From: WHTI01 sp046715095 | GTDB taxonomy: Bacteria; Actinomycetota; CADDZG01; WHSQ01 | DNA: 5,389 bases | Assembly (NCBI GenBank): GCA_046715095.1 | Contig: JBKJZQ010000005.1 | Location: 1-5,389, forward strand | Direction: 5' to 3' | Part shown: piece after piece, positions 1 through 5,072 of the stretch | Numbering within the stretch: position 1 is the stretch's first letter | Layout of the letters: every line of letters begins with the position of its first letter | Notes under the pieces: generated by a model | Databases searched by the model: none | What the model was told of the DNA's origin: nothing | The model's input: the letters and a program-made list of their open reading frames with translations, nothing else | Made by a program: the position numbers and the translations under genes

Positions 1-135
1 CCACGCGAAGCCGAGATCGATCGTGAGGCCTCGTCGCTTCTCCTCTTCGAAGCGGTCGGGGTTGATTCCCGTTAGGCGCTCGACCAGCGTGGATTTCCCA
101 TGGTCGACATGCCCGGCCGTACCGATCACGCTCAT
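1..135 (-). CDS. selB: Selenocysteine-specific elongation factor SelB, N-terminal 45 residues (partial)
   Basis: SelB is the specialised EF-Tu-like GTPase that binds Sec-tRNA-Sec and a SECIS hairpin in mRNA and delivers Sec to in-frame UGA codons in the cytoplasm. The 45 visible residues open with MSVIGTAGHVDHGKSTLVER: the G1/P-loop is GHVDHGKS at residues 8-15. They then run through the LTGI segment to the switch I region, which ends in the TIDLGFAW block (residues 38-45) typical of SelB and unlike EF-Tu. The gene continues past the left edge, so the other GTPase motifs and the C-terminal winged-helix SECIS-binding domains cannot be seen. The ATG has no clear Shine-Dalgarno sequence; a TATGGT box lies 6 bases upstream, so a leaderless transcript is possible. 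The neighbouring tRNA-Sec and selD strongly support the call. Confidence 0.95.
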   Translation of the reverse strand, partial: MSVIGTAGHVDHGKSTLVERLTGINPDRFEEEKRRGLTIDLGFAW

Positions 136-180
136 GGAAGAACCATAAGGGTGCGCCTCATCTACATCTACCTGGGTGTT

Positions 181-228
181 CGAGGATCAAGAGAGTGAAG
201 CACGAGCGCACGCTTCGTCTGATCCTTG
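181..228. repeat. Long imperfect inverted repeat (two-part stem)
   Basis: The outer arms 181-189 and 220-228 can form 9 pairs, including one G-T, around the core AGGATCA/TGATCCT. The inner arms 197-201 and 212-216 (GAAGC/GCTTC) form 5 more pairs, with a 7+3 internal loop between them and a 10-base terminal loop. No run of T follows on either strand, so it does not look like a simple intrinsic terminator. It could be a structured leader or a binding site. The function is unknown. Confidence 0.45.
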
Positions 229-232
229 TCGA

Positions 233-256
233 CCGGCAGACACACATGTCTGCCGG
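233..256. repeat. Perfect 10-bp inverted repeat with 4-base spacer
   Basis: CCGGCAGACA at 233-242 is exactly complementary to TGTCTGCCGG at 247-256, with a CACA spacer. A perfect 10-bp dyad is unlikely by chance in a region this short. It lies about 98 bases upstream of the selB start and about 95 bases upstream of tRNA-Sec. No T-run follows on either strand. It could be an operator for a dimeric regulator of the divergent pair, or an RNA hairpin in either transcript. The dyad is seen directly; any role is inference. Confidence 0.7.
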
Positions 257-295
257 GTTAGTGTGATCGGAACCCGGAGGGCTGTAGGGGGGCGT

Positions 296-320
296 TCCTT
301 TTCCACGCTAGGAAGAAGGA
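296..320 (+). repeat. Pyrimidine/purine hairpin just upstream of tRNA-Sec
   Basis: TCCTTTTCC (296-304) pairs with GGAAGAAGGA (311-320), giving 9 pairs with one bulged G at 315 and a 6-base loop. It ends 30 bases before the first tRNA base, so it would lie in the promoter or in the 5' leader of the pre-tRNA. If transcribed it could affect leader processing, but this is only a structural observation. Confidence 0.4.
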
Positions 321-350
321 CCTTGCTACGCAGCCGTTTTCCGGACCCAG

Positions 351-442
351 GGAGGCGAAAGGGGACTGGTGTCCCTCCCGGTCTTCAAAACCGGTGCGCC
401 GGGCGATCCCCGGTGGGCGGGTTCGATTCCCGTCCGCCTCCG
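351..442 (+). tRNA. selC: tRNA-Sec (anticodon UCA)
   Basis: This 92-base gene folds as a bacterial selenocysteine tRNA, which is charged with Ser and converted to Sec-tRNA by SelA using SelD's selenophosphate. The acceptor arm is 351-358 with 434-441. The D stem has 6 pairs (361-366/371-376) closing a 4-base TGGT loop, a tRNA-Sec hallmark. The anticodon stem is 378-382/390-394 around CTTCAAA, with TCA at 385-387. A long variable arm (397-403/409-415) follows. The T stem is 417-421/429-433 with loop TTCGATT. The discriminator is G442 and CCA is not encoded. The eighth acceptor pair would be A358-C434, a mismatch; pairing G416 with C434 instead gives 7 acceptor plus 6 T-stem pairs. It is the only plus-strand gene and lies 26 bases from the selD stop, converging with it. 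Confidence 0.95.
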
Positions 443-468
443 CTCAAGGCTTCACGAGTGATACGCGG

Positions 469-1503
469 TCACCCGTTGATCACCTTGATGAGTCCTTGCC
501 CTTCTGAGAGGCGACCGATCACAGCGCCGATGACCCCGCGTTCACCAAGCGCGGCCATCAACCGGTCCGTTTTCCCCGGGTCGACCGCCATGAGGAGGCC
601 CCCTGAGGTCTGGGCGTCATAGAGCACCGCCATCTCATGCTCCGCAGTGCCGCCTTCATCAACTACCGGCGCTGTCGCCTCACGATTCCTGGCACTACCT
701 CCCGGCATCACCCCGCGGGTTGCCAGGTCCAAAGCCCCGGCCAACACCGGGACATCGCTGAAGCGCACCTCAGCGTTGAGGCGTCCATCCAACATCTGCA
801 TGAGGTGGCCAAGGAGACCGAAGCCCGTCACATCTGTAGCGGCTTCCACACCGACCTCCGTCATCGCCTCAGCCGCAGATCGATTGAGAGTCCCCATGAT
901 TGCTATCGCCTGCTCGACGAGTGCTGCCGGAGGTGTGCCGTGCTTGATGCTGTGCGTGATGATGCCCATTCCAAGTGGTTTCGAGAGCACGAGATCGGCT
1001 CCAGCCGACGCAGTCGCCTTGGTCACGTACTTGTCGGGGTGCACGGTGCCGGTTACCGCTAAGCCAAACTTCGGTTCCGGGTCGTCGACTGAATGCCCTC
1101 CGACCACGGCCACGCCTGCCTCTGTGCATGCGTCCCGGCCCCCCTCGATGACCTTCCCCAAGAGCGCGAAATCCAGATCGCGAGGCCACGCCACCAGGTT
1201 CAGAGCGGTTATCGGGACCCCGCCCATCGCGTAGACATCAGACAATGCATTAACTGCTGCGATACGTCCCCACGAGTAGGGGTCATCAACGATCGGTGTG
1301 AAGAAGTCGACGGTTTGCACGAGCGCGAGATCCTCGGCCACCTGGAACACGCCGGCGTCATCAGGGGCGTCCAGTCCTACGAGGACTCGGTTGTCTGGAA
1401 GCGACGTGGGTAGGTATCGCAATATCTCCGCCAGCTCCGTGATGCTCAGCTTGCAGGCACAGCCGCCTCCATGCGAATAGCCCGTGAGTCTTACGTCCTC
1501 CAA
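469..1503 (-). CDS. selD: Selenophosphate synthetase (selenide, water dikinase) SelD
   Basis: SelD makes selenophosphate from selenide and ATP, the selenium donor for Sec-tRNA synthesis. With the start chosen here (344 residues) the N-terminal loop reads LTGYSHGGGCACK, placing the catalytic residue at Cys15, coded by TGT rather than Sec, and the essential Lys at 18. Acidic metal/ATP-binding sites follow at DDAGVF (Asp49), VDFFTPIVDD (Asp66), NALSDVYAMGG (Asp89) and TDVTGFGLLGH (Asp224), then QTSGGLL (298-304). From memory of E. coli SelD (C17, K20, D51, D68, D91, D227) the offset is a steady 2-3 residues. The TTG at 1501-1503 follows GAGGAG with a 6-base gap. An in-frame TTG at 1540-1542 would add 13 residues but has only a weak site. 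It lies downstream of the fdh block beyond the transposase relic, and its stop faces the end of tRNA-Sec. Confidence 0.95.
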   Translation of the reverse strand: MEDVRLTGYSHGGGCACKLSITELAEILRYLPTSLPDNRVLVGLDAPDDAGVFQVAEDLALVQTVDFFTPIVDDPYSWGRIAAVNALSDVYAMGGVPITALNLVAWPRDLDFALLGKVIEGGRDACTEAGVAVVGGHSVDDPEPKFGLAVTGTVHPDKYVTKATASAGADLVLSKPLGMGIITHSIKHGTPPAALVEQAIAIMGTLNRSAAEAMTEVGVEAATDVTGFGLLGHLMQMLDGRLNAEVRFSDVPVLAGALDLATRGVMPGGSARNREATAPVVDEGGTAEHEMAVLYDAQTSGGLLMAVDPGKTDRLMAALGERGVIGAVIGRLSEGQGLIKVING

Positions 1504-1509
1504 GTCGTA

Positions 1510-1515
1510 CTCCTC
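1510..1515 (-). promoter_or_regulatory. Ribosome-binding site of selD
   Basis: GAGGAG on the minus strand lies 6 bases before the TTG at 1501-1503. It supports that codon rather than the upstream TTG at 1540-1542, which is preceded only by CCAGTCGGG. Confidence 0.6.
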
Positions 1516-1560
1516 TGAGGTGCTTCTGACTCTTTGAGCCAACCCGACTGGAAATAATCA

Positions 1561-1590
1561 GCCTAGTTTGACCCGGTTTGGTGGATGGTT
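1561..1590. mobile_element. Probable terminal end of the IS3-family relic
   Basis: The plus-strand stretch from 1561 contains AGTTTGACCCGGTTTGGTGG, which resembles the ends of many IS3-family elements (a GTTGACCCGGTTT-like terminal repeat followed by GTGGA). It lies where the element's 3' end would be expected, just beyond the transposase fragment read on the minus strand. The resemblance is from memory and no second terminal repeat is visible in the window, so this is tentative. Confidence 0.35.
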
Positions 1591-1594
1591 CGGG

Positions 1595-1706
1595 TTAGGC
1601 AGCAGACTCTATCTCTTGGTCGAACACGGCGACCCCGTGCGTCGGCGCGGTTGCGGAACGTGCTGCGATCGATGAGTTCACATTCGAGCGTCGCGAAGAA
1701 CGACTC
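1595..1706 (-). pseudogene. IS3-family transposase (orfB, DDE/rve domain) C-terminal remnant, frameshifted
   Basis: The minus strand from 1706 reads ESFFATLECELIDRSTFRNR, then ADAR: the strongly conserved stretch around the last catalytic Glu of IS3-family integrase-type transposases. After the Arg codon at 1635-1637 the frame slips by one base. Skipping one G in the GGGG run (1634-1637) restores the family sequence VAVFDQEIE, after which TAA stops the frame at 1595-1597. The usual following segment (a Tyr-Asn, Arg-rich, His-Ser motif) is missing, as is everything upstream of ESFF. It is therefore a dead fragment of roughly 37 codons. It begins about 12 bases past the fdhD stop and sits between fdhD and selD, so it probably marks an old insertion followed by deletion. 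The family call rests on recognising the motif, not on a search. Confidence 0.75.
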
Positions 1707-1718
1707 GCACGAGGACCC

Positions 1719-2576
1719 TCAGGGAGCCAGTCGCGAGGCCTCGACTCGCTCGTGCCCCGTATACACGTTGAAGCGCTTCCCTCGGAGGAAGCCGATCAGC
1801 GTCATTCCGAACTCACCGGCCACGCTCACGGCCAAACTACTGGGGGCGGACACCGCGCAAACGACCGGCACGCCCGCCACGAGCGATTTCTGCAGGATCT
1901 CGAAGCTCGCCCGGCCGCTCACCATCACGATGCGATCGCGCAGCGGGAGTTCCCCGTGGAGCAGCGCCCAGCCCACAATTTTGTCGATCGCATTGTGTCT
2001 GCCGACGTCCTCCCGGGCGCACAGCAACTCCCCGTCCATCGAGAAGAGACCGGCCGCGTGGAGACCCCCGGTGGAATCGAAGATCCCCTGTGCGTCGCGC
2101 AACTTATCCGGCAGGGCGAGGATCGTCTCGCGCGCGACCTGAGGGCCGGGAGGTATCACCGGACATCCCCGCAGTTCCAGCGCCTCGAGCGAGGCCTTTC
2201 CACATACGCCGCACGCGCTCGACGTGAAGAAGTGGCGCTCGAGCGAGCGCAGGTCGGGGAGGCGATCGGTGGTCAATCCGACCGAAACGATGTTGTACTG
2301 CTGTTCGGGATCGATGCTGGGGTCGGTGCAGTAGCTGATGCGACGGATATCCCCGGCCCCGGACAGGATGCCCTCTCCGTATAGGAAACCGGCGGCGAGC
2401 TCGAAGTCGGCCCCGGGGGTTCGCATCGTGACCGCGACCGTCTGCGTGTCGCCCGGCGTCGACAGCCGGATCTCGAGCGGTTCCTCGGTGGCCAGGTAGT
2501 CCGACCGAGAGCTAGCACCGTCGCGCTCCACGACGCTTACCCGGGTCTTCGTCCTGCTCGTAGCCCTGTCGAGCAT
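1719..2576 (-). CDS. fdhD: Formate dehydrogenase accessory sulfurtransferase FdhD
   Basis: FdhD accepts sulfur from the IscS cysteine desulfurase and passes it to the bis-MGD cofactor, a step needed for formate dehydrogenase activity; it acts in the cytoplasm. The 285-residue product has the signature CGVCGK with Cys122 and Cys125 (E. coli C121/C124), then TGGLHAAGL (169-177), EDVGRHNAIDK (189-199), SGRASFEILQK (220-230) and the C-terminal GFLRGKRFNVYT. The ATG at 2574-2576 is chosen because it puts the cysteines at the family position and lies 7 bases after the fdhE stop. An upstream ATG at 2640-2642 would add 22 Pro/Arg/Ser-rich residues that overlap fdhE and match nothing in the family I recall. 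Neither start has a textbook ribosome-binding site; GCGGAG lies very close to the chosen one. The transposase relic follows immediately. Confidence 0.93.
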   Translation of the reverse strand: MLDRATSRTKTRVSVVERDGASSRSDYLATEEPLEIRLSTPGDTQTVAVTMRTPGADFELAAGFLYGEGILSGAGDIRRISYCTDPSIDPEQQYNIVSVGLTTDRLPDLRSLERHFFTSSACGVCGKASLEALELRGCPVIPPGPQVARETILALPDKLRDAQGIFDSTGGLHAAGLFSMDGELLCAREDVGRHNAIDKIVGWALLHGELPLRDRIVMVSGRASFEILQKSLVAGVPVVCAVSAPSSLAVSVAGEFGMTLIGFLRGKRFNVYTGHERVEASRLAP

Positions 2577-2583
2577 GCTCCGC

Positions 2584-3447
2584 TCAAACCCCGGCAAGCG
2601 AGAAGGCCGGCCGCTCAAAACCGGCCTCGTGGGCCCAGACATCGAGGGCCAAACTGGTCACGTCATCGACGATAGGCACGACCTGGACCGCGCCCTTCTC
2701 CCGCAGATCGAACGTCTTGACGTATCCGTGGCAGGTCTCACAGCCATCGATCCGCACCCACGGCTCCTCCTCCCCCGTGAAGGAGGCGATCCGGCGGGAG
2801 TCGTCCTCTCCGCAGCACGGACAGGTGGCGCGAGAGAACCCCCACCAGGTCGCACACCGGGCGCAGACGAGATAACGCGGCGAGCCCTGGAGGAAGGCCC
2901 CCGATTCCTCGACGATCACTGAGCATTGCGGAACGTCGCCGCACATGGGACACGCCCGGCCGGCCCATTCCTCTTTGGAGGGCGGCTCCGCGCGCGCGGC
3001 GGCGAGCTCCAACACTGGAGCGGCGGCGATCTTCATCCATACCGCGAGGCGGAGATCTACCAGCGAAGGATCATCGAGCCACAACCCAACGAGATCCGCG
3101 CACTCTGAATCAGGAGCGGAAAGCAATACTCCTCCGGCCTGCTGCAGCGGTAACGGCGCCCGCAGTCGCAAGTTTTCAATCGCCGGTTCCAGTTCGCTCA
3201 CGATCCGTTCGCTCGACGCTTGCAAGGTGAGCAGGGGGTACTCCTGGGTAAGCGACTTCGTGAGGATATCGGCGCCCACTGCGGCGGCGGTTTCTCGGAC
3301 CTCTGACAACGCCGACCGCCGCATCTGGTGCGTCAGGACTGAGGTCAGGAACGAAAGCGGCTCAGAAGCTGCTTTGGAAACGGAGATCGAAGTTGCACGC
3401 AGCAACCGACCCTCGAAGTCGCCGGGGACGGCTCTCCTGTGTCTCAT
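2584..3447 (-). CDS. fdhE: Formate dehydrogenase maturation protein FdhE
   Basis: FdhE is a cytoplasmic rubredoxin-like protein needed to assemble respiratory formate dehydrogenases, where it is thought to act on the catalytic subunit. The 287-residue product has a helical N-terminal half and a Cys-rich C-terminal half. The paired cysteines are CPMCG (166/169), CARC (195/198), CPCCG (209/211/212) and CETCH (236/239), as expected for metal-binding knuckles. It ends with DDVTSLALDVWAHEAGF, which matches the family's C-terminal block. The ATG at 3445-3447 overlaps the fdnI stop as ATGA and has AAGGA 8 bases upstream (3456-3460). A longer in-frame extension to 3642 exists but lies wholly inside fdnI and is rejected. 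Translational coupling with the gamma subunit is likely. Confidence 0.93.
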   Translation of the reverse strand: MRHRRAVPGDFEGRLLRATSISVSKAASEPLSFLTSVLTHQMRRSALSEVRETAAAVGADILTKSLTQEYPLLTLQASSERIVSELEPAIENLRLRAPLPLQQAGGVLLSAPDSECADLVGLWLDDPSLVDLRLAVWMKIAAAPVLELAAARAEPPSKEEWAGRACPMCGDVPQCSVIVEESGAFLQGSPRYLVCARCATWWGFSRATCPCCGEDDSRRIASFTGEEEPWVRIDGCETCHGYVKTFDLREKGAVQVVPIVDDVTSLALDVWAHEAGFERPAFSLAGV

Positions 3448-4079
3448 CGGGTGCGTCCTTTGTCCTGGTCCCTGAACCAGCGCGGATGATGGAACGCAGC
3501 CCATCGACGCTCGACCCGTCCACTGGTCATGCCGCGCATCGTCCCCGGGAGCATCGCCGTGGACATGAAAACGTGAATGATGAACCCCCCGACCGTGAGC
3601 AGGAAGAGTGCGTGGTGCAGAAGCCGTGCCGTTTGGTTCCAACCCGCGCTCAACAGCCAGGGGTACCAGAGCGGAATGCCGGTCGCGAGCAGAAGGATGG
3701 CGGTAACAACCGCGAACCAGTAGTAGCCCTTCTGGCCGGCGTTGTATCGACCCACGTCGAGGTCAAGGTGTCCCTCGCGCGCATAGGTGGGCAGATTCCG
3801 AACCCACTCTCGATCCACCGAGTCGAACAGCATGTCGCGCGTCCACGCGAACAGCAAGTAAAAGATCCCCAGCGTGAAGGCGACCCCCGCCCACGGATGC
3901 ATGAAGCGAACGGTCTGACCGCCGCCGAGGATGTCGTACAGCCATGTCGCGCGTGGGTAGCCGAGTGCCAGACCCGACAGCATGAGATAGATAAACGTCA
4001 CCGCGACCCACCAGTGAGCGACACGATCTGAGACCCGATACCGGATCACCTCTTGTTCCCGAGGCAGTTCCCGCAGCAA
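3444..4079 (-). CDS. fdnI: Formate dehydrogenase gamma subunit, cytochrome b (FdnI type)
   Basis: This is the membrane anchor that binds two b haems and reduces quinone with electrons from the beta subunit. The 211 residues carry four hydrophobic segments, roughly 20-40, 62-80, 119-140 and 157-176. Candidate haem ligands are His22 (in AHWW), His61 (FMHPW), His155/156 (LLHHA) and His169 (GFIIHVF). Their spacing fits the FdnI pattern I recall from E. coli (18, 57, 155, 169). The C-terminal WAAFHHPRW block is also typical. The start is a TTG at 4077-4079, supported by GGAGG at 4089-4093 with a 9-base gap; that site overlaps the fdnH stop. The gap to fdnH is 6 bases and the 3' end overlaps fdhE by 4. 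This subunit is also annotated as fdoI or fdhC-type; it is not the formate transporter FdhC. Confidence 0.94.
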   Translation of the reverse strand: MLRELPREQEVIRYRVSDRVAHWWVAVTFIYLMLSGLALGYPRATWLYDILGGGQTVRFMHPWAGVAFTLGIFYLLFAWTRDMLFDSVDREWVRNLPTYAREGHLDLDVGRYNAGQKGYYWFAVVTAILLLATGIPLWYPWLLSAGWNQTARLLHHALFLLTVGGFIIHVFMSTAMLPGTMRGMTSGRVERRWAAFHHPRWFRDQDKGRTR

Positions 4080-4085
4080 GTTCGA

Positions 4086-5060
4086 TCACCTCCCCTGGTC
4101 GGGCGAATCCGGCGCCCCCGGCTCGTGCTCGGGCTGCTCGGGACCGGCGTCCGGCACCGCGTCGCCTTTGGCGTAAGCGGCGGCTACGACTTCGTCCTCT
4201 GACGGCGGGAATCTGCGTCCCGTGCGCAAGAAGAACAGTGCGGAACCGAGCACCCCACCCCACATCGCAACCGATCCCACCTTCCGAAGCGCACTCATGA
4301 GCGGGAAGAAGCTGAACGTCGCCGTGACCGTCGGCTCCTTCGGCAGGCCGTACTCCTCGAGCATCTCGCCGCGGGGAACGACGTACGTCATGTGGAGCCC
4401 GCCTACCCCCTCCGGGTTGTAGAAGAGCGCGTCCGTGAAACCTCGGTCCTTGAGCTTAGCGACCTTCTCTTCGCCGTAGGTGTCCATCTCCTCCTTAGTT
4501 CCGAAGCGGATGGAGCCGGTCGGGCAGGCCTTCACGCACGCGGGCTCGAGTCCGTTGGACACGCGGTCGACGCACATCGTGCACTTGTAGACCTTCTTGC
4601 TCTCCTGGTCGAAACGAGGGATATCGAAGGGGCACCCGCTCACGCACAACTGGCAGCCGATGCACTTGGTCTGATCGAAGTCGACGATCCCGTTCTCGTA
4701 CTGGATGATGGCTCCGGGGGCCGGACACGCCGCGAGACACCCGGGGTCCTCGCAATGCAGGCACGAGTCCTTGCGGATCAACCAGGCGAGCCCTCCGTCG
4801 GCCAGCTCGATCTCGTTGAACCGCATCAGATCCCAGGTGTTGGGCGTCAGATCCTCGTGGCTCTGGTAGCTGCCGAAGTTCGAGGTCTCCTCTGCTTCGA
4901 GATCGTTCCACTCCTTGCATGCGATCTCGCACGCCTTGCAACCTATGCAGAGGTCGATATCGACGAGCTTGGAGATCTCGACCCCATCCCGGCGAATATC
5001 GGTCGAAGAAGCCGGCGTCGCCGATTTCCGCCTGATCGCCAGACCAAGTTCAGTTGTCAC
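4086..5060 (-). CDS. fdnH: Formate dehydrogenase beta subunit, 4 x [4Fe-4S] (FdnH/FdhB type)
   Basis: This subunit wires electrons from the catalytic subunit to the cytochrome b subunit. The 324 residues contain sixteen cysteines in four groups: CIGCKACEIAC (38/41/44/48), CLHCEDPGCLAAC (100/103/108/112), CIGCQLCVSGC (133/136/139/143) and CTMC...CVKAC (160/163/175/179). This is enough for four 4Fe-4S clusters. One hydrophobic helix at about 262-278 is the C-terminal membrane anchor of FdnH-type subunits. An acidic, Pro-rich tail follows (289-324). There is no Tat or Sec signal, as expected for a subunit exported together with the alpha subunit. The start is GTG at 5058-5060 with a GAGGGGGG tract just upstream, 12 bases after the fdnG stop. 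The N-terminus (IRRKSAT, then KLVDIDLCIGCKAC) aligns well with E. coli FdnH from memory. Confidence 0.96.
   Translation of the reverse strand: MTTELGLAIRRKSATPASSTDIRRDGVEISKLVDIDLCIGCKACEIACKEWNDLEAEETSNFGSYQSHEDLTPNTWDLMRFNEIELADGGLAWLIRKDSCLHCEDPGCLAACPAPGAIIQYENGIVDFDQTKCIGCQLCVSGCPFDIPRFDQESKKVYKCTMCVDRVSNGLEPACVKACPTGSIRFGTKEEMDTYGEEKVAKLKDRGFTDALFYNPEGVGGLHMTYVVPRGEMLEEYGLPKEPTVTATFSFFPLMSALRKVGSVAMWGGVLGSALFFLRTGRRFPPSEDEVVAAAYAKGDAVPDAGPEQPEHEPGAPDSPDQGR
4089..4093 (-). promoter_or_regulatory. Ribosome-binding site of fdnI
   Basis: GGAGG followed by TGATCGAAC and then TTG at 4077-4079. The TGA in this spacer is the fdnH stop codon. The site decides the TTG start, since no ATG lies near this position in frame. 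Confidence 0.7.
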
Positions 5061-5072
5061 CTTCTACCCCCC

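Larger units (their letters stand above)
136..350. other. Non-coding divergent region between selB and tRNA-Sec
   Basis: These 215 bases separate the divergent starts of selB (minus) and tRNA-Sec (plus), so they should hold the promoters of both. I see no convincing protein gene. An open frame crosses the region on the plus strand, but it runs through the tRNA and resembles no family I know. The region holds three potential hairpins in a row (181-228, 233-256, 296-320), described separately. No clear sigma-70 -35/-10 pair for the tRNA stands out by eye. A short direct repeat (GTAGAT twice, minus strand) lies near 161-172. Confidence 0.6.

Noticed and set aside
233..256. Intrinsic terminator
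   Set aside because: The stem is strong, but no T-run follows it on either strand.
259..264. TAGTGT as the -10 box of tRNA-Sec
   Set aside because: It is about 87 bases before the tRNA, and the -35 position falls in the dyad with no TTGACA-like sequence.
176..622. Open frame on the plus strand across 136-350, tRNA-Sec and the end of selD
   Set aside because: It runs straight through the tRNA gene and antisense to selD, resembles no known protein, and is Arg/Pro/Ser-rich like a chance frame in G+C-rich DNA.
1457..1462. SelD as a selenoprotein (UGA at the catalytic position)
   Set aside because: The codon at the catalytic position is TGT (Cys), with no in-frame TGA nearby, so this SelD is the Cys form.
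1585..2142. Plus-strand open frame opposite fdhD and the transposase relic
   Set aside because: The minus strand carries clear FdhD motifs here, so the plus frame is a shadow.
2577..2642. Upstream ATG for FdhD (22 extra residues)
   Set aside because: It has no ribosome-binding site, overlaps the fdhE end, and would move the CGVCG cysteines away from the family position. It cannot be excluded fully.
3448..3642. 65-residue N-terminal extension of FdhE
   Set aside because: It lies inside fdnI in another frame; the ATGA-overlap start has a ribosome-binding site and gives the family length.
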